The notes under the pieces are model-generated. The model ran no database searches and was not told the DNA's origin. It saw only the letters and a program-made list of their open reading frames with translations. Below are positions 11,671-24,069 of a stretch of DNA of 64,000 bases, in pieces. The number at the start of each line of letters is the position of its first letter. Positions within the stretch are counted from its first letter, which is position 1. The position numbers and the translations under genes are program-made. Location: positions 16,888,501 to 16,952,500 of the forward strand of contig CM027377.1 of assembly GCA_015680905.1 (NCBI GenBank), given 5' to 3'. The stretch is from Coptis chinensis (lineage: Eukaryota > Streptophyta > Magnoliopsida > Ranunculales > Ranunculaceae).

Positions 11671-12764
11671 TCAAGCTTTGGTATTTGGTAACTCAAGAGC
11701 CCTTTGCTGCTTATACTGGAGAACACGATTGACCAACCCTTCATGAAGTGGTATGGTCTCCTTCACCACAGGATGATTTTTCATTGCAGTCACCCAGGCA
11801 AAGAACAATGGGTGTATTTCCGGGATAATTAGCTTGGCCCCAACAATCTCTTCAATGGCTCTGTGAGAGCTGGCACTCGAAGAACCCAAGACGAGGTCCA
11901 GATACCCTGGACTTTCACCATTTAAGAAAGGACTCTTTCCTGAGAAATCCCTCTTAATTCCTTCTTCAAGTACGCTTATGTTCTCTATGTATTCTTTAGT
12001 AAGTTTAGCTTTCTCTTCACCTTCAGACATTAAAAGGGCCCTGGAACGTAACTAAGACAAAAAAAAAAAAAAAAGGTCCAAAAAGAAAGGACCATTTAGA
12101 ATTAATTGTTAGGCGTTAATTCAATATTAAGGAATTCACAAGACAAGTTTAAGGCGGGAGCAAACTTAAGCGATACAAGAAGCTTAACTAACCATAGCGT
12201 TATAATTCACGTTCTTATATCGATTCAACATTTGATCAAATTTTTATTGCTTTGACAAGTTTGTACCGCGCATAGCATTGCAAAAGGACTATACTATTCT
12301 TCCAAACATACCGTAGAACTTTTCAATTTATTACTTTGCACCAAGTTACTACATCCTGATATTAAGATATATTCATGTCATTCAATGATGTTTGCTACTG
12401 TTCAATAACAAAAGTAGTTGGAACCAAGTGTAGTTACCTTTTCATCGATAAAATTGGCCCAGAATCGGACCATGGCTCGTTCATAAGGATCCTCCGGGAG
12501 TAACTTGGGAGCATATTTCCAATGTTCGTCGATATATTCGAGGATAATAGCTGATTCAGCAATCGGTTTACCGTTGTGTACGAGTACAGGAACCTTCTTA
12601 TGAACTGGATTGTATTGAAGGAGCGACTCGCTCTTGTTGCCCAGATCCTCTTGTATGAACTCATAAGGTATGCCCTTTAGTTTAAGGGCAATTTCTACTC
12701 TCTTCGTTGGACTTGGCGATCCAGACCACTTACCGAACAACTTCACTTCACTTACGTCTCCCAT
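11671..12764 (-). CDS. GSTU10: Tau-class glutathione S-transferase (GSTU10-like), copy A, intact
   Basis: Two exons: 12438-12764 and 11671-12051, joined at phase 0 across a 386-bp intron (gtaact...tcttag, with a long pyrimidine tract). The product is 235 residues, normal for tau GSTs, cytosolic enzymes that conjugate glutathione to electrophiles. The N-terminal thioredoxin-like domain (about 1-85) has '[18 protein letters not shown]', where the catalytic Ser is expected, then '[10 protein letters not shown]' and '[10 protein letters not shown]', the glutathione-binding Pro-loop and Glu-Ser pair. The helical C-terminal domain is encoded mainly by exon 2. The intron sits at the family's conserved position after 'NFIDEK'. 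I chose the MGD start, which aligns with the other two copies; an in-frame ATG at 12791 would add nine residues. Overall it is most like Arabidopsis GSTU10 (At1g74590). It is the only intact member of a three-gene array, about 20 kb from the OTP87-like gene as in Arabidopsis gene order. Confidence 0.9.
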
Positions 12765-13819
12765 GTCCTCTTCCTCGAATTGAATTAACAAAGATCAAAT
12801 CTATAAATCTGATGAGATTTTATTTCTTGAGTGAGAACTTGACATAATTATTGTATTGGTCAAGTCAAATAAATATGTTAGTCAATGTGGACATGTGCAT
12901 GTGGTACCCACGTGGGGTGGGGTTACATTGGAGTTTTTTATATTTTTTTTTATTAATTTATACATTTAAAATTACTACTATACTGTTAGAGGGAAACTTT
13001 CTCCTAGGGACCTACCGAAGTCCACACATTTATAAAAAAATTAATTTTAAAATAACTAAATTACTATTTTACCCTTTTAAAAAACAAAAAATATATTAGA
13101 AAATTTAAAAACTGCAAAATTTAAAAACTTATACTATTCATCGATCCCCATAACGGAGATGTAATTACTTTGATAGGAATAACCGAATAAGTCAAATTTA
13201 TAACGGAGATGACGAAAGAGATTATACTTCAAAGAACAAGATTCACATCCAAACAAGTGATACAACCCATCCAATATATCCAAGATTCTCATAACTCAAC
13301 TGTCTTTGACCATCATCTCATCATAGTCAATTGTCTTTAACCGTCTCGTGGTCAATGCAGTTGAAATGTCTTGAATATTATTTTCGTTGAAAAATTACCA
13401 AAATTACATATTGGTTTTGCAATACCCAATTTAAACTAGAAAATATACATGACACATGTCAATATCTAATTACTCACATCTAACAGCCCACACAATTCAT
13501 TGGTAATTAAGTCCTAAACCTTGAGTTCATCTTCCCCAACTAATTAAGTACCAATTTTGTTTGAAATCATCAAAAGTAACACTTTAATATTGGTAAAATA
13601 ATAGTGGGTATTCAAGAATTTAAAAATATTACAAGTAATAAGCATGCATAATGACTAATTACAATGTGTATTACAGTATTAGTGTTTCATAAGTTTCGGA
13701 GACATTAATGGAGATTATTCAATTGTAATGGTGAATAGGTCCTAAAAACCCCAAAAACAAATTATGTTGAATGCAACCTTTGACAAAATTAACTTATATT
13801 GCCACGGTATCCTCCCAAT
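12765..13819. other. Upstream region of GST copy A, part of the duplicated block
   Basis: No gene seen. Segments around 13230-13310 and 13780-13819 reappear near 17370-17440 and 17520-17570 upstream of GST copy B. The array therefore arose by duplication of a block of about 4.2 kb that included flanking DNA. Confidence 0.6.
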
Positions 13820-14252
13820 TAGGACTGTCAATGGGTTTTGATAACCCGATAACCGATCCGAACCAAACCGATAAAAAACGATTTGTGTTTTGGAAATTTG
13901 GTTTGCCCTCTACCAAACCGAACCGATAAGATATTGATTTGGTTGACCTAAAACCAAACCAATATGAACTTGAACCGATAAGATAGTATTTTAGTAATAT
14001 TTATAATTAAGTTTGTATAGATTTTATCAATTGTATCTACAATTAATTGATTTGGTTTAGGATTTAATTGATTTTATAGTTTTCAGTTCAGGTCGGTTCG
14101 GTTTTAGTTTGTAATATATCTTATCAGTTTGGTTCGGTTTCGGATGAAATATAATATTATTGGTTTGGTTTGATTTTGGGTACCCAATTATCTTATCAGT
14201 TCAGTTTCAGATTTTTCAAAATCCGACCCAAACCAATCCATTGGCAGCCCCA
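13820..14252. mobile_element. hAT-like MITE with 8-bp target duplication
   Basis: 433 bp with terminal inverted repeats TAGGACTGTCAATGG (left) and TGGGGCTGCCAATGG (right end, reverse complement), 12 of 15 matching. It is flanked by the 8-bp direct repeat CTCCCAAT (13812-13819 and 14253-14260), as expected for hAT insertions. Subterminal AACCAAACC/GGTTTGGTT motifs are abundant and there is no open frame. The paralogous site in the copy B block (about 17560-17575) has a single CTCCCAAT and no element, an empty site that confirms the boundaries. Confidence 0.88.
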
Positions 14253-14324
14253 CTCCCAATCACAGTATAAAATGTCACACTCAATGCACATTCATGTTGC
14301 ACACGGATTTTCAGAGCAAGTATA

Positions 14325-14494
14325 GGGTTAACGAGTTACCCCCCACTAGATGAGCCAATTAGGATTCCCCCACTAGATGGAAAATTAGGATCTCCCCCCA
14401 ATACACACACAAAAAAACACGGTCAACCCAATTTGACTTTTTATATGTGTGTATGGGGGGATCCTAATTGGCTCATGTAGTGGGTAATACTCCC
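14325..14494. mobile_element. Mutator-like MITE, copy 1 (deleted right end)
   Basis: Starts GGGTTAACGAGTTACCCC and contains the inverted pair GAGCCAATTAGGAT...ATCCTAATTGGCTC. Flanks are gcaagtata (14316-14324) and tcaagtata (14495-14503), 8 of 9 matching. The right terminus is shorter than in copies 2 and 3, ending in actccc. It belongs to the same family as the elements at 14992 and 15576. Confidence 0.75.
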
Positions 14495-14503
14495 TCAAGT
14501 ATA

Positions 14504-14982
14504 TGCATTTCAGCATTTGCTGGCCACTTGAACCCATGACGATGTCTAAATGGCATGGATTTCCCATGCCAATTTTTTCGTTCATGTAGTAGAAGAAATA
14601 ATACATAGGACCAATGGTAGTCTGTGACTCTCTGATCATCTACAACCCTTACCTGAAGTATAAGAACTGTTGAAATTATAGAGTTAATTTTCTTGAATAT
14701 CTACTGACTTCAAAAACTTCGCCATCAAGTGTTTATTGTTCACAAGCACTTCAATCTTTTCGTTAGAATCCATTATAAGGTGCTAGAATTGATGTTTCGT
14801 CCCACCACTGCACTCTTCAAACTAATGACACTCTAGTATGAAGTTAATTTCTGCCGCTCTCCCACTACAGTATCCCACTAAGAAAAAGAAAATATGCTGA
14901 ATAATCAATAATGAAGTACGTCTATGATTTGGCAAATAGCAAAGAAGTTACACCAAAGAAAGTTGCTTAATTACAAAAAAAT
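14504..14982. other. Gene-free spacer in the GST array
   Basis: No gene is visible. The segment around 14540-14690 resembles 28185-28300, just right of the retrotransposon, and marks the equivalent part of the next duplication unit. Confidence 0.5.
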
Positions 14983-14991
14983 AAAAATAAG

Positions 14992-15207
14992 GGTGAACTA
15001 GTGTTGCCCCCTATTAGATGAGCCAATTAGGATTTTCCTCATGGGAAATTAGGATCTCCCTCTTAAATATATACAAAAAAAATTTGGTCAATCCAATTTC
15101 ATTTTTTTTTTTTTTTTTTTTGTATTTAGGAAAAGACCCTAATTTTCCATCTAATAAGAAGGAAATCCTAATTGGCTCATCTAGTGAGGGGTAATATTGG
15201 TTAACCC
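14992..15207. mobile_element. Mutator-like MITE, copy 2
   Basis: 216 bp. The left end GGGTGAACTAGTGTTGCCCC and right end GGGGTAATATTGGTTAACCC form terminal inverted repeats. A perfect 9-bp target duplication taaaaataa lies at 14983-14991 and 15208-15216, the length typical of Mutator-like elements. The centre is a T-rich loop. Confidence 0.87.
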
Positions 15208-15575
15208 TAAAAATAATGTTATAAAAGAGAGTCGACAATAGAAGTTCAGTGCTAATCACTTTGAGTCTTTGACGAAGGTGGTTCAAGAATGACGTATGGT
15301 TAAGCCAATGTGTCTTCTTAAGAGTTTAATTAGTGTACAAGCACAAAGACCATGTAGCAATTCAAATTGGTCCCCTGCTTTCAACTGCATGACAATAGTT
15401 TCATTTTTTTCCCTCGCTTGTTCTAGTCTTAAGTTTTGGAAGTAAATTCATGGTTTTGATGCCCTTAGATGGTGCATTCCTTATGCACTACAGCTACTGC
15501 TCTTGAGAAATGGATGGTTTATTAATTACTAGAGAAACATATTCCATGTCGATATATGGTTTTGTATACATTAAA

Positions 15576-15786
15576 GGGTTAACCAATATTACCGCCCTAC
15601 TAGATGAGGCAATTAAGATTCCCCCCTACTAGATGGGAAATTAGGGTCTCTCTCCTAATACACAAAAAAAAAAAATCAAATTGAATTGATCAATTTTTTT
15701 TTGTGTGTGAGACCCTAATTTCCCATCTAATAGGGGGGAAATCCTAATTGGCTCATCTAGTCGTGGGAGGTAACACTAGTTCACCC
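15576..15786. mobile_element. Mutator-like MITE, copy 3
   Basis: 211 bp. It begins GGGTTAACCAATATTACC and ends GGTAACACTAGTTCACCC, with a perfect 9-bp duplication tacattaaa at 15567-15575 and 15787-15795. It sits about 70 bp downstream of the stop codon of GST copy B. The two arms pair almost along their whole length. Confidence 0.87.
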
Positions 15787-15853
15787 TACATTAAATTGAA
15801 CTGTGCTGAAGTACACCAGGCAGTTAATGATATTTGTAAGTAGTGAATAGTGA

Positions 15854-16957
15854 TCAAGCTTTGGTATTTGATAACTCAAGAGCCCTTTGCTGCTTATACT
15901 GGAGAACACGATTGACCAACCCTTCATGAAGTGGTATGGTCTCCTTCACCACAGGATGAGTTTTCATTGCAGTCACCCAGTCAAAGAACAATGGGTGTAT
16001 TTCCGGGATAATTAGCTTGGCCCCAGTAATCTCTTCAATGGCTCTGTAAGAGCAGGCACTCGAACCCAAGACGAGGTCCAGATACCCTGGAGTTTCACAA
16101 TTGAAGAAAGGACTCTTTCCTGAGAAATCCCTCTTAATTCCTTCTTCAAGCACGCTTACGTTCTCTATGTATTCTTTAATGACTTCAGCTTTCTCTTCAC
16201 CTTCAGACATTACAAGGGGCCTGGAAAGTATCTACGATAAAAAACAAAAGTTCAAAAAGAAATGATCATTCAGAATAAATTGTTAGATGTTAAATCAATA
16301 TCAAGGAATTCGCTAGCCAAGTTTAAGGCGGGAGCAAACATAAACGATACAAGAGGCTTAACTGACCATAGCGTTAAAATTCATGTTCTTATATTGATTC
16401 AACATTTGATCAATTTTTATGGCTTTGACAAGTTTGTACCACGCATAGCAGGCTATTGTACGTTGCAAAAGGACTCACTATACGGCGAACTTCCAAACAA
16501 ATAAACAGTATAACTTTTCAATTTATTACATCTTGATATTAAGATATATTCATGTCATTCATAAAGTATAATGGTGTTCCCTATTGTTCAATAACAAAAG
16601 TAGTTAAACTAAGTGTAGTTACCTTTTCATCAATAAAGTTGGCCCAGAATCGGACCATGGCTCGTTCATAAGGATCCTCCGGGAGTAACTTGGGAGCATA
16701 ATTCCAATGATCGTCAATATATTCGAGGATAATAGCTGATTCAGCGATCGGTTTACCATTATGTACGAGTACAGGAACCTTCTTATGAACTGGATTGTAT
16801 TGAAGGAGCGACTCACTTTTGTTGCCCAGATCCTCTAGCATGAACTCGTAAGGTATGCCCTTTAGTTTAAGGGCAATTTCTACTCTCTTCGTTGGACTTG
16901 GAGATCTAGACGAGTAGACGACGCACCAAACAACTTCACTTCACTTGTGTCTCCCAT
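15854..16957 (-). pseudogene. Tau-class GST (GSTU10-like), copy B, frameshifted in exon 1
   Basis: Exon 2 (15854-16231) and the later part of exon 1 (from 16623) are intact and very close to copy A, with the same splice sites. The start region (ATG at 16957, '[11 protein letters not shown]') is also present. Between them, copy A's GGT-AAG-TGG-TCT is replaced by a sequence 8 bp longer, containing the near-tandem CGTCTACT/CGTCTAGA. This shifts the frame just before the '[12 protein letters not shown]' active-site segment and gives a stop (TAG near 16875). The correct frame reopens with no ATG before 'MLEDLG' at 16841, so any product would lack the catalytic Ser region. Probably a young pseudogene; a sequencing error is the alternative. 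Confidence 0.82.
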
Positions 16958-16959
16958 GT

Positions 16960-17621
16960 TCTCTTTCTCAAATTGAAACAACAAAGATCAAATGTATAAA
17001 GCTAGTGAACTAGCTTCTATTTGTTGAGTGATGATTATGGTATTAGTGAAGTCTTATGGTATTAGTGAAGTCAAATACATATGTTAGTGAATGTGCACAT
17101 GTTCCATTGTACTTATAGGACTAAGTAAATATTTTTGTGTTAAAATTTTCCTTTTCTTCTACACATCACACCACCAAGAAAGGAAAAATATGTCGTTAAA
17201 GAATAGGACAAAGTATTATAAATAGATACATCCTGAACTCGCGATGATTCCAACTTCCAAGTGGAGCCGGGAGAAGCTTATTTGTTTGTCTCTTGCTGCT
17301 TGAAATGTGGTGTCATAGGAATAAGGCAAATACATAACGGACATGATGAAGAAGGTCGATGATCCTTCAAAGAACAAGCTAGGTTCACATCCAAACAAGT
17401 GATACAAGCCATTCAAGCAATCCAAGATTCTCATAGCTCAGATGCAACTATCCCAGGTCCTAAGGCTAAACTTACGTTTTACGCTAGCAAAAAAACTAAA
17501 TAAATAAAATGATGTACTGCCTTTGACAGGATTAGTAACTTATATTGCTACGTGACAGTATCCTCCCAATGCAATGCACTTGGATTTTCAGAGCAAGTAT
17601 ACCCATGACGATGTCCAGATG
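16960..17621. other. Upstream flank of GST copy B
   Basis: No gene. It carries the empty sites matching the Harbinger-like MITE at 30568 (near 17140) and the hAT-like MITE at 13820 (near 17565). It ends at the target duplication of the Tekay-like retrotransposon. Confidence 0.55.
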
Positions 17622-17626
17622 TCCTG

Positions 17627-20527
17627 TGTCACAGCCCGAATTTCTAAACAATAACAAAGTGAATATTTGAAATATAAATATCTTAAACATCACTTTGGGT
17701 TCACTTTGTTTAAAACTTCGGTATGATGGAGGATATACTACACATACAAACCCTAATAGCCATGTCATAAAAGAAACAACTTAAATTAAAATAATCCCAA
17801 TAATTATCCGTCATTGCTTTATTAAGATATCATCCGTCCAAATAAAACATCAAACAAACTCTCAATATAAAATTCCTCACTACCATGTTCTCATGCCATG
17901 AAAAAGGTAAACTACATTATTACATTCTTCCAATAAAGAATCAGACCTAAAAGAAAACTAATGGATTGCTCCAGGCACGAATCCCAATCACACGCCGCGA
18001 TTCCACTGCCTTCCACCTATGTTCCCAAGAACACACTCACGTTGCAAAAACAAAGCAAACATGGGTCAGCAAAATGGAATTTGCTGGTATGAGTAGACTA
18101 ACTACATATAAACATTTCAAACTCTACTTATCCAACTAACACTTTAAATCTATCATAACCTAATCTTTCTCAGCTTGGAAGACAGTTAGTTTCGTCATCT
18201 CAACCGGCATAGTTTCTTCCTAAGCAAAACTTCCTTTTTATTAACTTCCATTTTATCAACTCATTCTAATAACTCCTTTTAATATCTAAATAATTGAATT
18301 ACACTTACCGATATCCGCCGCTGTATAAGGGTAGGACCGCGTCTCTGCACAAAATATTATTAAGTCCTACCCTCCTGCAAAAGAAAGTTAGAACTTGTAT
18401 ATATAACATATGTAGATATTCTATATGTATTCAAAGGTAAACCCAAGCACGCTCGTATAAACAAATCAATTTCTCTTATCAATTAACCAATTACTTTTTT
18501 TATACACCCACCCTTTAGTACATACTCCACGATTTTCACTCCACACATTTGCCAAATCACACATTCCTGTGTGCCTCTCTCCCACCGAATACCACAATGT
18601 CATAGCCATCTCTGGGCTTTCATACACATATTTCACAGCCTCTTTGGGCACAAAAACTCAGGTCATTCATGGTACATTCAATGAATACCTTAGGTCATTC
18701 CTGCCACATTCAAGGAATACCTATCATATCACTAACGGGCCATTCATGGCACATTCAATGAATACCCAATCCTACATTCCTGTACACTCAAGAAATTCAA
18801 CTAACCCGCAAGGCGAATACCTTAGTTCCTCTTTAGGGCAGTCCACTGCAATCTGGTCATTCATAGCACATTCAATGAATACCCGGGTCATTCATGGCAC
18901 ATTCAATTAATACCCATATATAACACTAATGGGCCATTTATGGCACATTTAATAAATGCCCACCTAACATATGACTTCATCAGTCATAAATTCAATTCCA
19001 AAACTTGAGGCGTGGAGAGTTCTAAAAGGGTGCGGTAAGTTTTGTTTACGCATTATTGTACTTTTATTGCATAGATTATTTCGAGGGAACGTAGGAATAT
19101 CTTGATTCAATTATTTTTGGTTTACGCGTTATTAATTTCATGAATGTATAAGTGTCATAACGTTGTGTATCGCAAAAGACTGAAAAATCACAAAGCAGTA
19201 AATACACGTACACAAGTATATTTATAAAGGTCCTAGCCTAAGGTCAAACACGTTAATAGTCCTAGACTTATCCTATTAGACCGAATCATAATTTTAGGAA
19301 AAAGTCAAATTTTCGGGTCAACTGGTCAAAGTCAGAGTCCACAAACTCTTCTAACCCAAAGGCCCAAAAATAAAAATCCAAAAGTAAAAAGATATTAGCC
19401 CACACGATTTTGGCCCAAGCCCAAATTCGTTTTTGCTACTGTTCATCTCCTTCCCTCATTCAACTTCCAGCCACGACCGACCACCACAACAGCCACCACC
19501 GGCCATCCATGACAAAAAAGAACCCAGCGGTTTTCATCCTCGCAAAAACCCCTACACACCTATCCTAACAATTCATGATTCTGTTATACTGTAAAAATCA
19601 CATCCCACGCCATTAACAACCTTTGGAGCTTCGACAGCTCCTCCCCAGCACCCAATCCACCTAACATATTCACCTCAACCCAACAACCATGTCCCAACAA
19701 AAATCCAAACAACAACAACATTCAAACAACACATTACAAATCCGAACGGTTTGGGGTCTTGGTCGAACGCCATTAATGGCTGTTTCAAGGCTTCCCCTCA
19801 CCCAATCAACCCAAACACCAATTCGATACCCAACTCTTCATTACCACAACCAAACATCATCAATAACATTCAAATTTAACACTTCAACATTTCCACAAAT
19901 CAAAAAAATGAAATATACTTCAACCACAAAACAGGAAGGACGGTTTGGTGCTTTGGTGCTGATGGCGACGCCATTACCCAATCGATGTCCGGACCGACGG
20001 TTTAAATGCCAAAAATTCGTCCTAGTTATTTACTGCAGTGTTTCCAAATGGTATCTAACATAGTCGACACCATTAACAGAATCGGCACCCTTTAACAGAG
20101 TTTACCAGATAAAAAAAAACCAACATTACTGTAGCAGAAACAAATATTTAAAAAGATCGTCAGACTACTCACCGTTTAAAACCGAACAGCTTCCCGAGAG
20201 CGAAACCCCGAAAACCCAACGCTCTCGTCAATAAACCGGGCGATCTTTCTTGTTCAAACCCCCTTTTTTTTTTTCTCTTAGTAAAACTTTTTTTTTTTTT
20301 TTTTCTAAAACTCCCATTTTGTTTTTCCCTAAAAACTCTACGTGAGAAACCCCTATTTTCTGGTTTTTAAAACCTCCCCGAAAACAAGGGTTTTAAACCT
20401 ATCTACTTACTTACGAGCTTTTATCCAAAAACTACTGGATATCTTATCTCTGTTATTTATTTACATTATTATTATTATTATTATTAATATTATTATAGGA
20501 AAAGCAAATAAAAGCCGGGGTGTTATA
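17627..20527 (-). repeat. 3' LTR of the Tekay-like element
   Basis: 2901 bp. It includes a patch (about 18650-18965) of CATTCATGGCACATTCAATG-type units whose number and arrangement differ from the other LTR, and T-rich runs near 20260-20310. The short open frames inside are not supported as genes. Confidence 0.93.
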
Positions 20528-20578
20528 ATATACACACCTTAAAAGGATCTCGTCCCGAGATTCAAGGTAGAGTGTCAG

Positions 20579-23500
20579 AGAAGAGCTCAGGGTGCATCTG
20601 CCTTATCTTATCTTCAAGTTCCCAAGTCACGTCATTTTCCCTTTCACTTCACTGCACTTTTACCAAGTTTACAATCCTCCTCCTAAGGTGTTTCACATCC
20701 CTATCTACTATCGTGATAGGCCGCACTGTAAAAGTAACATCATCGTTCAACTCTAGCTCTGTTGGCTGAACAACCTCAGTAGGATCTTTCACACATTTCC
20801 GTAGCATAGACACGTGGAAGACATCATGAATCATTGCTAAGTTAGGCGGCAAAGTAAGACGGTACGCCAAACTACCAACAGAGGCTACTATCTCATATGG
20901 TCCAATATATCGTGGACTCAGCTTTCCTTTCATGCCAAACCTCATAACTCCTCTCATAGGGGAAAGCTTCAAAAACACAAAATCGCCTACAGAAAACTCT
21001 ACCCGTTTCCTCTTCAAATCTGCATAACTTTTCTGCCTACTTTGTGCTGTCTTAATCCTTTCTCTAATGACTTTAATCTGTTCAGATGTCTCTCTCACTA
21101 TCTCAGGCCCAAGCAATACTTGGTCTCCCACATCTGCCCAACAAGCAGGTGATCGACATGGACGCCCATACAAAGCCTCAAAGGGTGCCATACCGATGCT
21201 CGACTGGAAACTGTTATTATATGCAAACTCCACCAAAGGTAAATGCTCCTCCCATCTTCCACCAAAATCCATTACACAAGACCGTAACATATCTTCTAAT
21301 ATTTGATTCACCTCTGCAATGCGTCCATCCGTGCGAGGATGATAAGCGATGCCTCATCGCCAAACTAGTGCCCATAGCACGCTGAAAACTCTTCCAAAAC
21401 TCGGAAGTGAACAAAGGATCTCGATCTGAAACAATACTCACTGGAATCCCATGTAACCTGACCACTTCCCGAATGTACAAGGAAACCAACTTATCTGTAT
21501 TTCTACGCACGTCAATAGGAATGAAATGAGCAAATTTCGTTAGATGATCAACAATAACCCAAATAGATTCATTACCTCTCCGAGACTTAGGCAAGCCATC
21601 AATGAAATCCATTGAAATGTGCTCCCATTTCCACATCGGTATCTCTAATGGCTGCAATAATCCAGAAGGCCTCTGATGCTCTGCCTTAACCTGCTGACAA
21701 GTTAAACACTGAGAAATATATTCTCCGACATCTCTTTTCATTCCTTCCCACCAAAAGGTCCTCTTCAAGTCTTGGTACATCTTCGTTCCTCCAGGATGAA
21801 TTGTAAACCGAGAACGATGAGCTTCATATAATATTTCCTTCTTTAACTCTGTATCATCTGGTACACATAATCTCTCATGAAATCTCAATCCTCCATCAGA
21901 ATCTACTGCCCAATCAGACGGACAATCATCTAAAATATCAATGACCAGATCATCTAACCGACTCAAAAGAAATCGGTCTCTGTGCTGCATGGCAATCACT
22001 CTACTGAATATCACCGGCCTAACCTCCAAACTGCATATATACCCCTCATCTGTATCTGGTGTAGTCCGGACGTCATAAGCTGCTATAGTCTCTAAACTCT
22101 TCCACTCTTGCACCATAAGTGTGGTCAAAACACCAGGCAATCGAATAAGTGCATCCGCCACTACATTGCTCTTGCCTGGGTGATACTGAATCTCGAAGTC
22201 ATAACTACTTATGAACTCCATCCATCTCTGCTGTCTCATATTCAACTCCTTCTGTGAATAAAGATACTTCAAACTCTTGTGATCTGTGTAAAGCTCGAAC
22301 TTCTCACCATATAAATAATGTCTCCACACTTTCAAAGCAAAAACCACTGCCGCTAACTCCAGATCATGAGTAGGATAATGTCTCTCGTGTATCTTCAACT
22401 GTCGTGAAGCATACGACACCACCTTCTGGTCTTGCATTAACACACAACCCAAACCAGTTCCACTAGCATCTGTAAAAACCACTAGCTTTCCGCCTCTAGT
22501 CGGGATTACTAGAATTGGAGTCAGAGTCAACCTCTGTTTCAATTCTAGGAAAGCTTTCTCACAATCATTAGTCCACATAAACTTCACATCTTTCCTAGTT
22601 AACTTGGTGAGCCGGAGCTGCAATAAGTGAGAACTTCTCAATAAATCTCCGATAATATCCAAATTAACCCCAAGAAACTTCTAATCTCTCAGAATGTGGT
22701 TGGTTGTTTCCATTCTTTCACTTCGCAGAACCTTCTCGGGTCTACAACAATCCGCTTCACTAGATACCACGTGTCCCAAGAAACAAATTTCTTCTTCCCA
22801 AAATGGCACTTGCTAAACTTAGCATACAACTTCGTTCGGGCGTTTGCATCACTATCTTCAAATGCATCTTATGTTCTTCTGTGTTTTGTGAATACACTAA
22901 AATGTCATCAATGAAAACAATCACAAATTTATCCAAAAAGGGCATGAAAATACGATTCATCGGATCCATAAAGAATGCGGTGCATTAACAACCCAAAAGG
23001 CATCACAGAAAACTCATACAACCCATATCGAGTTCTAAATGCAGTCAAAGGAATACTCTTCTCTTCAACTCCCATCTAATAATAACCAGTCCTTAAATCA
23101 AACTTTGAAAAAATCTTAGCCCCTTTCAACTGATCCAACAGGTCATCAATCCTAGGAAGCGGATACTTATTTTTTATAGTCACCTGGTTCAAATCCCTGA
23201 AGTCAATACATATCCTCAAAGTACCATCCTTCTTTGAAACAAAAATAGCAGGCGCACCCCATGGTGAGTTGCTCGGTCGTATGAACCTGGTCATACACAC
23301 CTTAAAAGATTCAAACCCATATACTCAAAAAAATATGGTTAAGCCAAAAACAAAATCATTAAACATTAAACTCTTACCCCTTCTTGAGTAATTCCTCGAC
23401 TTGCACTTTCATTTCGTCCAATAGCTTAGGTGCCAACCTGTAAGCCGACTTTGAAACTGGTGCAGTCCCTGGTAACAAGTCTATACAAAACTCCACCTCC

Positions 23501-23990
23501 CTCTTGGGTGGCAACCCTGGAATCTCCTGAAAAACATCCTCGAAGTCTCTCACTACTTCCACATCGCTGATATCCCTCGTGGGTATCTCTATAGAGCACA
23601 GGAAGCTAGACATCACTAAGTCCTCCTTACTAACACAGGTGTGAATCAACCTCGGCATGCCAGGTGTATTCACTATAACCTCCCTCCTTGCACAATCCAA
23701 GGTAACATGATAACGCGTCAACCAATCCATACCAAGTATGAAATGGAAACCCTTAAACCCCAAAACGATCAAGTCTACCATAAAGACACGTTCTAATAAA
23801 CATAACTTAAAACCTTTGCACTCGTCATACAAGGTAACAGAACCTCCTAACGGTGTCTCAACACACAAGGGCTTAGGTAAAAGGGTAGTTTTAAAACTTC
23901 CTTTCTCAACATACTGACGAGATATAAAGGAATGTGAAGCACCCGAATCAAACAAAACTCTGAATGTAAACTGAGATGAACTAAAGGTAC
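20579..23990 (-). pseudogene. pol of the Tekay-like element: protease, RT, RNase H, integrase, chromodomain
   Basis: Minus-strand pieces in order: aspartic protease 'LFDSGASHSFIS' near 23955; reverse transcriptase start '[20 protein letters not shown]' near 23190 and catalytic 'FIDDILVYS' near 22900; RNase H with '[11 protein letters not shown]' near 22470 and '[10 protein letters not shown]' near 22280; integrase zinc finger (HPGG...[12 protein letters not shown]) near 21800-21690; integrase core with '[10 protein letters not shown]' near 21600 and '[11 protein letters not shown]' near 21430; then 'ALYGRPCRSP' and 'HDVFHVSMLRKC', ending in a chromodomain-like piece 'ENDVTWELEDKI' near 20620. 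Frames change at about 21330, 22680, 22980-23070 and 23340, and a TGA replaces a Trp-like codon in the chromodomain. Chromodomains guide integration to particular chromatin in this clade (family knowledge). Not functional as it stands. Confidence 0.88.
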
Positions 23991-24069
23991 CTTCAACATT
24001 CCTGTGTCCCGCATAGCCGCATAGGCTCTACGCACGAGTGGTAGTCGGTGCTCTGTTCTCATTGATTAC

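Noticed and set aside
12762..12791. Upstream ATG of GST copy A as the true start
   Set aside because: The nine extra residues are absent from copies B and C, and the MGD start aligns across all three.
18466..20542. Open frames of 60-124 codons in the left LTR of the gypsy element
   Set aside because: They lie inside an LTR, recur in the other LTR with changes, and encode repetitive or low-complexity peptides.
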